A DNA stretch of 64,000 bases from Celeribacter neptunius (lineage in GTDB: Bacteria; Pseudomonadota; Alphaproteobacteria; Rhodobacterales; Rhodobacteraceae). The stretch covers positions 1 to 64,000 of the forward strand of contig NZ_FORH01000008.1 in NCBI RefSeq assembly GCF_900113955.1, given 5' to 3'. Shown one piece after another: positions 18,384 to 27,945 of the stretch. Position 1 is the first letter of the stretch, and every line of letters starts with the position of its first letter. The position numbers and the translations under genes are program-made. The notes below the pieces were generated by a model. It worked only from the letters and a program-made list of their open reading frames with translations. It had not been told where the DNA came from and searched no databases.

Positions 18384-18632
18384 GTCAGTCGGTCCTTGAA
18401 GGAAAGAGTTTTCATTTTGCTCAATATCTGAGCGCATATGGATCTTCGCCGCATGTAGTGTGGGCGGTTTGTGAAAGCAAATGCTCTCCCGACAGCCCCG
18501 CTATGCGTTTCTGTCATGGCTGATTGCCAAAGGGTCAAAAGACAGGAATATGGGCGGAAATCCCGGGAATTGCTTATATAATTGGCAAGCGACCCTGGCT
18601 GATCCGGCGTTCGAGGCGAAAGGAAAGACAAC

Positions 18633-19112
18633 ATGAGCACTGCAACCCCGGCAACACGGTTTCTCGAACGCGCAGGGCTGTCTTTCGAGCGGCTCGAATA
18701 TGACTATGGCGCCGGTGGTGAGGGGCCGATCGGGCTCAACGCGGCCGAGGCAATCGGCTGGGAGGCGGGGCGCGTGTTCAAGACGCTGATGGTCGAGCTG
18801 GACGGCAAACCTGCCTGTGCCGTGCTCGCGTCGAACCGCAGCCTGTCGATGAAAAAGCTCGCCGCCGCGCTCAAGGGCAAATCGGCACAGATGATGGACC
18901 CTTCAAAAGCCGAGCGTCTGACCGGGTTTCACACCGGCGGGATCAGCCCGTTCGGCCAGAAGAAACGCGTGCCGATCGTGTTTGACGCGACGGTGACCGA
19001 AGTGCCCGCTCCTGTGGTGATCAACGGTGGCAAGCGCGGGCTGATGGTCTGCCTCGATCCGGTGCCGGCGATCGAGGCGCTGGGCGCGAAAGTCGCCGCG
19101 GTCAGCCAATAG
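18633..19112 (+). CDS. ybaK: Cys-tRNA(Pro) deacylase YbaK
   Basis: Trans-editing enzyme that clears cysteine wrongly attached to tRNA-Pro. 159 residues, the normal length for the YbaK/EbsC family. Recognisable blocks are FKTLMVEL, the catalytic-lysine segment MKKLAAALKGKSAQMM and TGFHTGGISPFGQKKRVP. The ribosome binding site AGGAAAG lies before the ATG. A TATAAT at 18577-18582 about 50 bases upstream may be its -10 box. Confidence 0.93.
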   Translation: MSTATPATRFLERAGLSFERLEYDYGAGGEGPIGLNAAEAIGWEAGRVFKTLMVELDGKPACAVLASNRSLSMKKLAAALKGKSAQMMDPSKAERLTGFHTGGISPFGQKKRVPIVFDATVTEVPAPVVINGGKRGLMVCLDPVPAIEALGAKVAAVSQ

Positions 19113-19262
19113 CGCGGGAATTGGCCGCTCAAAGCCCGAAGTAACTTTGTAAACATGCGGGAAAGCGAGGTTTTTCGGCGCTCGGCGAAAATCTGCGCGC
19201 GGGATCGGCGTGACTTCGCTGCCATGCTCTTTTTCGAATTGCTTTTCGAAATGAAAAAACCG

Positions 19263-19291
19263 TTAACAGAGCGAATCGCCTGTGCTAGCCT
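19263..19291 (+). promoter_or_regulatory. candidate promoter of the Hint-domain gene
   Basis: TTAACA and TAGCCT are separated by 17 bases, 38 bases before the start codon, in an AT-rich 216-bp gap. Just upstream is a TTTTCGAA-type inverted pair (about 19224-19248). Confidence 0.4.
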
Positions 19292-19328
19292 GCAGATAAT
19301 AAAAAAATATATGGCAGGCATATAGGCA

Positions 19329-20390
19329 ATGAGAACGGGCTCTTCAGGCACGTTTGTCATCGCGTGGACGCAAGGGGAACTCGACGGTATGTCCCCTGCG
19401 CCGCTTTCGGCTCTCACGCTCGGCGCCACATGGCGCTGGACCGGTGAGGCCGTTTGCGTCGACGGTGCGCGTGATGTCTACGTTTTGGACAAGGCAATCG
19501 GTCGCGCCGAATTGCATCAGCGCGCGGCACAATCGGTGCGCCGGTTGATCGGTGCGGCGCTCTCGGACGGGCCGGTCTATCGCGACCGCCGGGTGCGGAC
19601 GCGGCTGTTCGACGGTGGTTTCGATGTCACCGACGGCATCAATCTCTATGAGATTACCCTGATCGACCGACCGGAGCTGGGCACGCCGCTTTTGATGTTC
19701 CTCGGAGAGGTGCCGCCGCCGGACACCGATCTCTGGATCGTTTCCTCACATATTGCCGCCGCCCCGAAAGACAGCGAGGTGACCCCCGGCGGGGTGATCT
19801 GTTTCACCCCCGGCACCAGAATCCTGACCCCTGACGGGCCGGGCCTCGTCGAAGAGCTGTCCGAGGGCGATGCGGTCCAGACCAAGGACAACGGTGTGCA
19901 GAAGCTGCGCTGGATCGGACGGCGTCACGTCTCCGGTGCCCGGCTCTATGCCATGCCGGAGCTGCGCCCGATCCGCTTTCGTGCCAATGCGCTGGGCGCG
20001 GGTGTCCCGGACGAAGATCTCATCGTCTCGCCGCAGCATCGCATGTTGATCGGCGGGCAGGCGGCGCGGGATCTGTTCAATGCCGATGAGGTGCTGGTGG
20101 CGGCCAAGGATCTGGTCAATGACACTTCGATCGTCAAAGAGCGGCATATGCGCCAACTGGAGTATATCCACCTGCTGTTCGACTGCCATCAGGTGATCTT
20201 TGCCAATGGCATGGAGACCGAAAGTTTCCACCCGGCCTTCGCCGATCTCGGCCAGGTGCCCGAAGCCCAGAAGGCGGAGCTCTACGAGCGTTTCCCGCAT
20301 CTGGGGGAGACGCCGGAGAATTACGGTCCGGCGGCGCGGCGCACGCTCTCCACCGCGGAGGCGGCGATCCTCATGCATAATGTGGCGTGA
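19329..20390 (+). CDS. Hint (hedgehog/intein-like) domain protein
   Basis: 353 residues. The N-terminal part (about 1-155) has no recognised domain. The Hint_2-type domain starts at CFTPGTRILTPDG with the Cys expected for self-cleavage, and continues through VEELSEGDAVQTKDNG, IVSPQHRMLI and HQVIFANGMETESFHP. Such domains splice or cleave the chain, and in Rhodobacterales they are often attached to large secreted calcium-binding proteins. Here the domain is in a mid-size protein with no signal peptide, toxin or adhesin module. Function unknown; an exported or surface role is possible. Confidence 0.78.
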   Translation: MRTGSSGTFVIAWTQGELDGMSPAPLSALTLGATWRWTGEAVCVDGARDVYVLDKAIGRAELHQRAAQSVRRLIGAALSDGPVYRDRRVRTRLFDGGFDVTDGINLYEITLIDRPELGTPLLMFLGEVPPPDTDLWIVSSHIAAAPKDSEVTPGGVICFTPGTRILTPDGPGLVEELSEGDAVQTKDNGVQKLRWIGRRHVSGARLYAMPELRPIRFRANALGAGVPDEDLIVSPQHRMLIGGQAARDLFNADEVLVAAKDLVNDTSIVKERHMRQLEYIHLLFDCHQVIFANGMETESFHPAFADLGQVPEAQKAELYERFPHLGETPENYGPAARRTLSTAEAAILMHNVA

Positions 20391-20422
20391 GGGGCGTGGT
20401 TGCTTTGCGGGACGGAGTGGAG

Positions 20423-20642
20423 GTTTGAACCATATGCAACCGCCCGGAACAGCAACGCAGTTGCCCGGGCGTGCGCTGGACCGTGTCACGCCAGAGGCGT
20501 GCTTTCAGCACGACCGGTCAGGCGCATTTGGGGCCGCACGCACCGTTCTGATCTTTTCCGGATTTGGCAAATATAAAGCGCAACGTTCAAGCGTTGCCGC
20601 GCCTGCCCACAGTCCGGCGCACGCCCTCTGCTCCCAATGTCC
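20423..20642 (+). repeat. dispersed intergenic repeat, type B copy 1 (with loop module)
   Basis: About 220 bp shared with 25911-26108: GTTTGAAC, then GCAACCGCCCGGAACAGCAA, a hairpin starting GCGCTGGACCG, CTGATCTTTTCCGGAT, ATAAAGCG and AGTCCGGCG. The hairpin loop carries the 32-bp module at 20483-20514, which matches the inverted module of the type A copy at 5730-5761 at 30 of 32 positions. It lies between the Hint gene end and the rpsD promoter. Confidence 0.8.
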
Positions 20643-20720
20643 GACATGGGCTCAAACCGGCCATTCGAGGTTTCCAAAGCTGGTCGTACCGAGATTCTTC
20701 CGATTTCCCGCCTGCCGCGC

Positions 20721-20748
20721 TTGACTCCCGGCGCTTCGGTTGTATAAG
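20721..20748 (+). promoter_or_regulatory. rpsD promoter
   Basis: TTGACT, a 16-base spacer and TATAAG form one of the best housekeeping-type promoters in the window. The start of transcription would be near 20755. Confidence 0.7.
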
Positions 20749-20754
20749 CCCGCC

Positions 20755-20894
20755 ATCCGGTGTGCAGGGAGCCTTGCGCGCCGCGACCATATTTGGTGTT
20801 GGTGGCCCTCGCAAGAGGATGACCTGTCGCCCAAAGGGATGTCACCCGGCGGGAAAGGACAGCACCTTTCATTCCTACTGAAAGGATCCAGATC
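20755..20894 (+). promoter_or_regulatory. structured rpsD leader, possible S4 autoregulatory element
   Basis: About 140 bases lie between the promoter and the GTG start. They hold CCTC-GCAA-GAGG (20807-20818, a GNRA tetraloop hairpin) and a GCCC-AAA-GGG hairpin. Longer-range pairs CTGTC/GACAG and GGTG/CACC enclose these. S4 represses its own mRNA in several bacteria, so a regulatory leader is reasonable, but this is inferred from structure and position. Confidence 0.45.
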
Positions 20895-21515
20895 GTGACC
20901 AAACGCACGTCTGCCAAGTACAAAATCGACCGCCGCATGGGTGAAAACATCTGGGGTCGTCCGAAATCTCCGGTCAACCGTCGTGAATATGGCCCGGGCC
21001 AGCACGGTCAGCGCCGCAAGGGCAAGCTCTCCGACTTCGGTCTGCAGCTCCGCGCCAAGCAGAAGCTGAAAGGCTACTACGGCGATCTGACCGAGAAACA
21101 ATTCCGCCGCATCTTCGCCGACGCCGAGCGTCTCAAAGGCGACACCGGTGAAAACCTCATCGGTCTGCTGGAATCCCGTCTCGACGCCGTCGTCTATCGC
21201 GCCAAATTCGTGCCGACCGTGTTTGCGGCCCGTCAGTTCGTCAACCACGGCCATGTGCTCGTGAACGGCCAGCGCGTCAACATCCCCTCCTACCGTGTGA
21301 AAGAGGGTGACGTGATCGAGGTCCGCGACAAATCCAAACAACTCGCCGTCGTGCTCGAGGCCGTCGGTCTCGCCGAGCGTGACGTTCCGGATTACGTTGA
21401 CGCCGACCATTCCAAAATGACCGCGACCTTCGTGCGCAAGCCGGGCCTCTCCGATGTGCCCTACGCTGTGCAGATGGAACCGAACCTCGTCATCGAATTC
21501 TACGCTCAGAACTAA
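20895..21515 (+). CDS. rpsD: 30S ribosomal protein S4
   Basis: Primary 16S rRNA-binding protein that starts small-subunit assembly; 206 residues, the normal length. The N-terminus is [18 protein letters not shown] and the S4 RNA-binding domain spans about 93-155 ([20 protein letters not shown]). The start codon is GTG, with AAGGA 9 bases upstream. It stands alone rather than in the alpha operon with rpsM-rpsK-rpoA, as is usual in alphaproteobacteria. Confidence 0.98.
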   Translation: MTKRTSAKYKIDRRMGENIWGRPKSPVNRREYGPGQHGQRRKGKLSDFGLQLRAKQKLKGYYGDLTEKQFRRIFADAERLKGDTGENLIGLLESRLDAVVYRAKFVPTVFAARQFVNHGHVLVNGQRVNIPSYRVKEGDVIEVRDKSKQLAVVLEAVGLAERDVPDYVDADHSKMTATFVRKPGLSDVPYAVQMEPNLVIEFYAQN

Positions 21516-21554
21516 GCCACGCGCTTTTCTGAGCCGAAATCGACAAGACATTCG

Positions 21555-21583
21555 AAAGGCCGTCCTCTCGGGGCGGCCTTTTG
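21555..21583 (+). terminator. rpsD terminator
   Basis: AAAGGCCG ... CGGCCTTT hairpin followed by a short T-run, 40 bases after the rpsD stop. Confidence 0.85.
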
Positions 21584-21759
21584 CTTTGGGGCGCAGGCCG
21601 GGGCTCCTGGTTGCCCTTCCGGGCGGGTGCGCAAAGCTCCCAATGTCGCCAAAGGGCGCATGCCCAAACTTTCCCGCCTGCCGGTTTCCCCCACCTGAAC
21701 CGAATCCCGTTTCGCGCTATACTGAACCGGTTGGTATCAGTGTCAGGGAGGGTCGGGTC

Positions 21760-22791
21760 ATGGCTCAGCGGGATATTTCTTTCGGATCGTTCAATCTCTA
21801 CAACCTGCAGCTGGCGGGTCAGCCGATGTATTCCGGCTCCCGTTGGTCCGAGGCCGAATATGAGGCCAAGGTGTTCTACACCGGCGCCGTGCTTTACCGG
21901 ATTCAGGCGGATGTCGTGGGGTTTCAGGAGCTTTGGGCCGGCGCCGCGCTCGAAGAGGCGATGTCGGTCGCGGGTATGGAAGACAGCCATACCGCGCTGG
22001 TGCCGCCGGGCCACCCGGGGACACGGATCACCTGCGCCGGTCTGGTGCGCAACGGGATTCTGGAGGGCGAGCCGGAGTGGATCACCGATTTTCCGGAGGA
22101 AATGATGCTGGCCTCTGGCGGCGACGATCCGCAACAGGACCGGATTGCCGTGGCGCTCACGACGTTTTCGCGGCCCGTGCTGCATTTCACGGTGCGGCCG
22201 CATCCGGACACGCCGCTGATCCATGTCTTCGTCTGCCATTTCAAATCGCGGCGCCCGACCGAGCTCTGGCGCGAGGACTGGTATGAGCGCGACGTCCACA
22301 AGCCGCATCTCAACGCCCTGGGCTATGCGGTCTCGACCATCCGCCGCACGGCAGAGGCGACGGCGCTCAGGATGCTGATCACCAATATCACCAAGGGGAC
22401 GAACACGCCGGTGGTGGTGATCGGCGATATGAACGACGGAAAATTGTCGAATACGCTCAATATTCTCTCTGAGCAGCCGCAATATCTCACCGGGCTCTCC
22501 GAGGGCGGCGGCGACAATGCGCTCTATACCGCGCAGACCTTGCAGGAATATCGCTCGACCCGGGATGTCTATTACACCCATGTGTTCAAGAAAGAGCGCG
22601 AGAGCCTCGATCACATCCTGTTTTCGCAGGAATTCTACGATCATTCGAAAAAGCGGCTCTGGGCCTTCGACGAGATGACCGTCGACAATGATCACCTCAA
22701 TCTCGAGGATCACAAAGCCAGCGGCACCAATGATCACGGCATCCTGCGTGTCGGGTTCAAATGGAAACCGGCGGAGGGCGCCCTGGCCTGA
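21760..22791 (+). CDS. endonuclease/exonuclease/phosphatase-fold protein
   Basis: 343 residues of the EEP (DNase I-like) superfamily. Visible motifs are SFNLYNLQ near the start (the metal-binding Asn), VVGFQELW (the metal-binding Glu), VVIGDMND and SLDHILFS, with NDHGILRV at the end giving the catalytic Asp-His. There is no signal peptide, so it is probably cytoplasmic. The substrate cannot be told: nucleic acid, phosphoinositide-like and other phosphodiester substrates are all known. ATG 21760 follows GGGAGG. Confidence 0.85.
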   Translation: MAQRDISFGSFNLYNLQLAGQPMYSGSRWSEAEYEAKVFYTGAVLYRIQADVVGFQELWAGAALEEAMSVAGMEDSHTALVPPGHPGTRITCAGLVRNGILEGEPEWITDFPEEMMLASGGDDPQQDRIAVALTTFSRPVLHFTVRPHPDTPLIHVFVCHFKSRRPTELWREDWYERDVHKPHLNALGYAVSTIRRTAEATALRMLITNITKGTNTPVVVIGDMNDGKLSNTLNILSEQPQYLTGLSEGGGDNALYTAQTLQEYRSTRDVYYTHVFKKERESLDHILFSQEFYDHSKKRLWAFDEMTVDNDHLNLEDHKASGTNDHGILRVGFKWKPAEGALA

Positions 22792-22940
22792 GGCGCGGTC
22801 CGGGCGTCGGCGCGCGCGCGCTCCGTGCATTTGTGCAAACCGACGCGTGCGGGCAACAGCCGCGTTTTGGCTGTTCATCTTGCTGGCAATGTCTTGCGCC
22901 GGACGCTATGAGAAGCGGGAAATTCTAAGCGAGTGGACCT

Positions 22941-24080
22941 ATGACCCGTTTGATCGAACCGCAACCCGGCATTCTTGACATCGCGCTCTATCAGGGCGGT
23001 GCCAGCCATGTGCAGGGCGTCGAAAATGTGATCAAGCTGTCTTCGAACGAGAACCCGTTCGGGGCGCCGGAAAGCGCGAAGGCAGCCTTTGCCAAGGCGG
23101 CGCATAATCTGCATCGCTATCCGAACACGGATCATGCCTCCCTGCGCAAGGCCATCGCCGATGTGCACGGGCTGGATGCGGAGAGCATCATCTGCGGCGT
23201 CGGCTCGGATGAGATCATCACCTTCCTGTGCCAGGCCTATGCCGGCGTCGGCGATGAGGTGATCTATACCGAACACGGGTTTTCCATGTACAAGATCTCG
23301 GCCCGGGCCGCCGGTGCCCAGCCGGTCTGTGTGCCGGAACGCGAACGCGTGGTCGATGTCGATGCCATTCTCGCCGCCTGCACCGAGCGCACCAAGCTGA
23401 TCTTTATCGCCAACCCGGCCAATCCCACGGGCACGATGATCGGTCAGCGCGACATCGCGCGGCTTGCCAATGCCATCCCGCCGCAGTGCATTCTGGTGCT
23501 CGACGGCGCCTATGCCGAGTTTGTCGAAGGCTTCGACGGTGGCGCGGCGCTGGTGGAAACGCGCGACAATGTGGTGATGACCCGGACCTTCTCGAAGATC
23601 TACGGTCTCGGCGGTGTGCGCATCGGCTGGGGCTACGGGCCCAAGGACATCATCGATGTGCTGAACCGCGTGCGCGGGCCGTTCAATCTCTCCGAGATGC
23701 AGATCGCCGCTGCCGAGGCGGCGGTGAAGGATCGTGATTGGGTCGAGAAATGCCGCGACGACAACACCCGTCTGCGGGCCTGGCTCGCCGAGGCGCTGAT
23801 GGAGCTGGGCGTGCCCTCGGACACCTCCTGTGCCAATTTCATTCTGGCGCGGTTTCAGGACCAGGCCGAGGCCGAGGCCTGTGACGACTTCCTGAAGTCG
23901 AACGGCATCATCGTGCGCCGGGTGGCGGGTTATGGTCTTCCGAATTGCCTGCGCATCACCGTCGGCGATGAGGCCTCCTGCCGCCGGGTCGCCCATGTGA
24001 TCGGGCAATTCAAGGATCAGAAGGTCAAGGGCGAACAGGGTTTGACGGACGCGGCCAGCGAGGATCAGAGCGGTGGCTGA
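22941..24080 (+). CDS. hisC: histidinol-phosphate aminotransferase
   Basis: PLP enzyme that transaminates imidazole acetol phosphate in histidine synthesis and, in organisms with this gene order, probably also prephenate or phenylpyruvate. 379 residues. Motifs are LSSNENPFG at the start, [17 protein letters not shown] and [17 protein letters not shown], which holds the PLP lysine. It overlaps tyrC by 8 bases, supporting a role in tyrosine and phenylalanine synthesis. Confidence 0.95.
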   Translation: MTRLIEPQPGILDIALYQGGASHVQGVENVIKLSSNENPFGAPESAKAAFAKAAHNLHRYPNTDHASLRKAIADVHGLDAESIICGVGSDEIITFLCQAYAGVGDEVIYTEHGFSMYKISARAAGAQPVCVPERERVVDVDAILAACTERTKLIFIANPANPTGTMIGQRDIARLANAIPPQCILVLDGAYAEFVEGFDGGAALVETRDNVVMTRTFSKIYGLGGVRIGWGYGPKDIIDVLNRVRGPFNLSEMQIAAAEAAVKDRDWVEKCRDDNTRLRAWLAEALMELGVPSDTSCANFILARFQDQAEAEACDDFLKSNGIIVRRVAGYGLPNCLRITVGDEASCRRVAHVIGQFKDQKVKGEQGLTDAASEDQSGG

Positions 24081-24999
24081 GGTGATCTACAACCGTGTCG
24101 CGCTGATCGGGCTTGGCCTCATCGCCGGCTCGATGTCTCTGGCGATGCGCCGCGCCGGTGTGGCGGGCGAGATCACCGGCTATGCCCGTTCGCAGGCCAC
24201 CCGCGACACGGCGCGCGAGATCAACCTCGTGGATCGGGTCTGTGATACGGCGGTCGAGGCGGTCGAGGGCGCCGATCTCGTGGTGCTTGCCGTGCCTGTG
24301 GGCGCCATGGGGCCGGTGATGCAGGAGATCGAAGCGACGCTCAAACCGGGCGCGGTGGTCACCGATGTCGGCTCCGTCAAAGCCTCGGTTCTCGAGGCGG
24401 TGATGCCGCATATCCCCGAGGGGGTCGAGTTCGTCGGCACCCACCCGATGGCCGGCACCGAACATTCCGGGCCACGCTCGGGCTTTGCCGAGCTGTTCGA
24501 CAACCGTTGGTGCCTTGTCGTTCCCCCCGAAGGGGCCGACGAGCGCGCGGTCAAGAGGCTCGAAAGCTTCTGGGCCGCTTTGGGCGCCAATACCGAACGT
24601 ATGGACCCGGAGCATCACGATACGGTCTGTGCGGTGGTGTCCCATGTGCCGCACCTGATCGCCTATACCATGGTGGGCGTCGCCGACGACCTGCGTCGGG
24701 TGACCGATCAGGAGGTGATCAAATTCTCCGCCGCGGGGTTCCGGGATTTCACCCGCATCGCCGCCTCGGACCCGACCATGTGGCGCGACGTGTTCCTGAC
24801 GAACAAGGATGCGGCGCTGGAGATCCTCGGACGTTTCACCGAAGAACTGTTCGCGCTTCAGCGCGCCATTCGCACCGGTGACGGCGATCATCTGCACGAC
24901 TATTTCACCCGCACACGGGCGATCCGCCGCGGCATCATCGAAGCGGGTCAGGATACCGACGCCCCGGATTTCGGTCGCGGCAACAAGAAAGGCGCATGA
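24073..24999 (+). CDS. tyrC: prephenate/arogenate dehydrogenase
   Basis: NAD(P)-dependent oxidative decarboxylation of prephenate or arogenate for tyrosine synthesis, 308 residues. The Rossmann motif is IGLGLIAGS at the N-terminus, and the substrate-binding blocks are [13 protein letters not shown] and [12 protein letters not shown]. The start is GTG inside the end of hisC. Whether prephenate or arogenate is preferred cannot be read from sequence. Confidence 0.94.
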   Translation: MAEVIYNRVALIGLGLIAGSMSLAMRRAGVAGEITGYARSQATRDTAREINLVDRVCDTAVEAVEGADLVVLAVPVGAMGPVMQEIEATLKPGAVVTDVGSVKASVLEAVMPHIPEGVEFVGTHPMAGTEHSGPRSGFAELFDNRWCLVVPPEGADERAVKRLESFWAALGANTERMDPEHHDTVCAVVSHVPHLIAYTMVGVADDLRRVTDQEVIKFSAAGFRDFTRIAASDPTMWRDVFLTNKDAALEILGRFTEELFALQRAIRTGDGDHLHDYFTRTRAIRRGIIEAGQDTDAPDFGRGNKKGA

Positions 25000-25859
25000 G
25001 GGCCGGGGGGCTCATATCCCTTGCCCTGAGCCTCGTGCTCTGCGCAGGCGCTGCCGCCGCGCTGGAGTATTCGATCATTCCAGTGGCGCGTCCCGGTTCT
25101 GGTTCTCCTTTGCCCACGGCAGAGTTCAAGACCGCGCCGAAAGCTGTCTCGAGTCATTCTCCGGTCCTCCGTCCTGGATCGCGCGGCGTTGCCGTGGTTG
25201 CGCAGGCGCCAGTTCAGAGCAGGCGTGGGTTTGCTTCGCCCGTACCGGTCCCGCGTCCGGCAGGGCTGTCGCGCCAGACCTCCGGCCCGGCATATAGCCA
25301 GCCGGCGGTCGCCCCGGTCAATGCCAGTGCACGCGCGGCTGCGCTCTGCGGCGTCCGTGACATTCGCGGTCAGAAGCTCGGGCGCATTCCGGGCCAGATC
25401 GCGGGCTGTGGCGTGACAGAGCCGGTGCAGGTGACAGAGCTGGCGGGGGTGCGGCTTTCGCGCCCTGCGGTGGTGGATTGCACCACCGCCAAGACGCTCC
25501 GCAATTGGGTCGAGAAAGACGCCAAGCCCGTGATCGGCCGTCTGGGCGGCGGGCTTGCCGAACTGCAGGTCGCAGCCAGCTATGCCTGTCGTCCGCGCAA
25601 CAATCAGCCCGGGGCGAAAATCTCCGAACATGGCAAGGGGCACGCCGTCGATATCGCCGCGCTCCGGCTTCGGAACGGAATGGTGCTTTCGGTGCAATCG
25701 GGGTGGAATGATCCGGTGCAGGGCAAGCTCCTGCGCAGGTTGCACAGCTCGGCCTGCGGACCTTTCGGCACGGTGCTCGGCCCCGAAAGCGACCGCTTTC
25801 ACAAGGATCATTTCCATTTCGACACGGCGCGGTATCGCTCGGGCAGCTATTGCCGCTGA
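24996..25859 (+). CDS. extensin-like family protein (periplasmic)
   Basis: 287 residues with a signal peptide ending near AAAAL and a Pro/Ser-rich linker to about 105. The extensin-like C-terminal domain follows. Its SEHGKGHAVDIA and KDHFHFD motifs match the zinc site of D-Ala-D-Ala metallopeptidases (M15-like fold), so a cell-wall peptidase role is likely, though unproven. Six Cys suggest disulfides. The start overlaps the tyrC stop by 4 bases (ATGA). Confidence 0.85.
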   Translation: MRAGGLISLALSLVLCAGAAAALEYSIIPVARPGSGSPLPTAEFKTAPKAVSSHSPVLRPGSRGVAVVAQAPVQSRRGFASPVPVPRPAGLSRQTSGPAYSQPAVAPVNASARAAALCGVRDIRGQKLGRIPGQIAGCGVTEPVQVTELAGVRLSRPAVVDCTTAKTLRNWVEKDAKPVIGRLGGGLAELQVAASYACRPRNNQPGAKISEHGKGHAVDIAALRLRNGMVLSVQSGWNDPVQGKLLRRLHSSACGPFGTVLGPESDRFHKDHFHFDTARYRSGSYCR

Positions 25860-25910
25860 GATTGGCTGCGACCTGAATTATGCAGGTCAAATCTGAGGAA
25901 CCAAGGAGAC

Positions 25911-26108
25911 GTTCGAACTTTGCGCAACCGCCCGGAACAGCAACGTAGTTGTTCGGGCGTGCGCCGGACCGTCCCGTCGGTCTGGCGCATTGCCGCCCCC
26001 GCGCGTGCGATCTGATCTTTTCCGGATCTGAATGGGATAAAGCGTTTCGTTCAAATGTCGGATGCGCCAGCCCACGGTCCGGCGTTCGCCCTCGTGACCC
26101 ATGTCCCC
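25911..26108 (+). repeat. dispersed intergenic repeat, type B copy 2
   Basis: Shares GTTCGAAC, GCAACCGCCCGGAACAGCAA, CTGATCTTTTCCGGAT and ATAAAGCG with the copy at 20423. Here the hairpin is intact: GCGCCGGACCG and CGGTCTGGCGC separated by 6 bases, where copy 1 has the 32-bp module. It lies between the converging ends of the extensin-like and DUF2125 genes. Confidence 0.8.
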
Positions 26109-26151
26109 AAGGGGCATCTCTACCAGCGGCCACAGTTCGTATGAGGTGCCC

Positions 26152-27153
26152 CTAGCGGATCACGATCCGTGGCGCCGGTCCCAGCGGGATGAAGCCGAGC
26201 GAGATCATCCCGTCCTTCAAGGTCAGCTCCGCGTCGATCGAATCCTTGCGCCCCGACAGGCCTGCGAGCATCTCGCCGCCGCGCAGGGCCAGATTGCTCA
26301 TGTTTTCGGGGATCGCCCCGGTGGAAATCGCCAGCTCGACCATCTCGCGCCAGTTTTTCGCCTTCACCGCCAGCGTGCCCTGCGGATAGCCGCGTCTGTC
26401 GATGTCAAACGTGCCCGCAAGTTTCAGATCGAGCTTGCCCCATTTCGCGGCCAGTTCCTCGAGCTCGATATGGGTCGGTTGCGGCCGCGGGCCTTCGAGC
26501 GCGTGAATGTCCCAGGGACCGTCGAACGTCGCGCTCATCGCGAGGGTCAGGGTCTCGAACCGATCCGACAGGAGACCCTTGGGGTCGAGCTCTTCGATGA
26601 GGCCGCCGGTGGGCGCAAAGCCCTCGATCGAGGCAGAAATGTCATGGGTGAGCGGGGCGTCGTCGCGGCGCTCGGTCGTCACCGTGCCGGATTGCAGCGT
26701 AAAGCCCCAGGTCGCGGTGGATTGCAGGGTCAGCGCGGTGAGGGTCGCGGCAGCATGGTCGAGCGTCAGGCTCGGGCCGGGCGCGACGAAAAGCTGCGCC
26801 TCGGCCAGCTCCTGGGTGATGTCGAGCCGCTGATACGGCGAGGCCAATGTGACCTCGGGCGCCATGCGCAGGGTGAAGCGCGTCGGGCGGTGGCTCTGGC
26901 TCAGAATGTCGATGCGCGGGGTCGAGAGCGCCACACCGGTGCGCGGATCGGCGAGTTTCGGGGCGAGGATTTCGGTGTCGAACCGGGTCGGGAAACCGCG
27001 CGTCTTGATCTCTTCCGCCTCGGCCTGCCAGCCCTCGCTGGCGCGGGCGTCGATCCAGGCGGAGATCGCCGTTTCCGTGCTCTTCGCCCCGATCATCCAA
27101 TAGGCGGTATAGATCAGCACGGCGGCCAGCACGAGCCAAAGCAATTTGCGCAT
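26152..27153 (-). CDS. DUF2125 domain protein
   Basis: 333 residues. An N-terminal signal or anchor helix (LLWLVLAAVLIYTAYWMIG) is followed by a beta-rich periplasmic body typical of DUF2125, with FPTRFDT and ITLASPYQRL-like blocks. Function unknown; family members are envelope proteins. ATG 27153 follows GAGGA by 7 bases. It diverges from chaC, with a shared 111-bp promoter region. Confidence 0.82.
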   Translation of the reverse strand: MRKLLWLVLAAVLIYTAYWMIGAKSTETAISAWIDARASEGWQAEAEEIKTRGFPTRFDTEILAPKLADPRTGVALSTPRIDILSQSHRPTRFTLRMAPEVTLASPYQRLDITQELAEAQLFVAPGPSLTLDHAAATLTALTLQSTATWGFTLQSGTVTTERRDDAPLTHDISASIEGFAPTGGLIEELDPKGLLSDRFETLTLAMSATFDGPWDIHALEGPRPQPTHIELEELAAKWGKLDLKLAGTFDIDRRGYPQGTLAVKAKNWREMVELAISTGAIPENMSNLALRGGEMLAGLSGRKDSIDAELTLKDGMISLGFIPLGPAPRIVIR

Positions 27154-27264
27154 CAACGGGTCCTCATGTCTCGACTGTCAGCGCGGGGTGGTCTTTTCAT
27201 TCCCGCTCGGCCCGTGTTTAACGGGGACGATCTCAAGAAGAAAGCCGACAAAGAGGGCAGGGCG

Positions 27265-27831
27265 ATGACAAGCGATCACGAGTTGATCCGGGACGGGTTT
27301 TGGGTCTTTGGCTATGGCTCTCTGATGTGGAACCCCGGCTTCGAGTTCCTCGAACGTCATCCCGCCCGGCTGATGGGGTACAGTCGGTCTTTCTGCATGT
27401 GGTCGATCCATCATCGCGGCACGCCGGAGGTGCCGGGGCTGGTGCTGGCGCTGGACGAAGACGCCGCCGGGCAATGCCAGGGGCTCGGATTTCACATCGG
27501 ACCGGAGGTTGCCGAACAGGCGCTGGCCGATCTGCGCGAACGCGAGCTGGTGTCTTCGGCCTATCTCGAACGCGAGGTCATCCTCCATGTCGATGACGGG
27601 CGCAGGCAACGCGCGCTGGCCTATGTCGTCGATCCCGATCACGACCAATATACCGGCGCCCTGAGCCTCGAACGCCAGGCCGAGGTGATCGCCGGGGCCT
27701 GTGGCGGGCGCGGGCCGAATTGCGACTATCTGTTTTCGACCGCCATGCATCTCTCTGAGCTGGGCATGGAAGATCCCGAACTGACCGAGCTGTCGGAGCT
27801 GGTGCGCCACCATATTCAGCTGCACCGCTGA
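27265..27831 (+). CDS. chaC: gamma-glutamylcyclotransferase (ChaC family)
   Basis: Cleaves glutathione to 5-oxoproline and Cys-Gly in the cytosol. 188 residues. The gamma-glutamyl-binding loop is VFGYGSLMWNPGF, followed by RSFCMWSIHHRGTPEVPG. The acidic segment around RERELVSSAYLER supplies the catalytic region. ATG 27265 is the first start after the antisense DUF2125 promoter; the frame is open much further upstream only by chance. It may matter for glutathione turnover in an organism that uses glutathione for formaldehyde. Confidence 0.9.
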   Translation: MTSDHELIRDGFWVFGYGSLMWNPGFEFLERHPARLMGYSRSFCMWSIHHRGTPEVPGLVLALDEDAAGQCQGLGFHIGPEVAEQALADLRERELVSSAYLEREVILHVDDGRRQRALAYVVDPDHDQYTGALSLERQAEVIAGACGGRGPNCDYLFSTAMHLSELGMEDPELTELSELVRHHIQLHR

Positions 27832-27945
27832 TTTCGCGGCGATCCCACCGGATTATCCGGCAACACACGAAATCGCGTGTTGGCAGACGGGGGGTCTTGC
27901 CCCTATCGTGAGCCAAGAAATCAACGACAGGTCAGGACAGGGTCG

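Noticed and set aside
26101..27264. A 388-codon N-terminal extension of chaC
   Set aside because: It is antisense to DUF2125; ChaC proteins start near ATG 27265, which has its own ribosome binding site.
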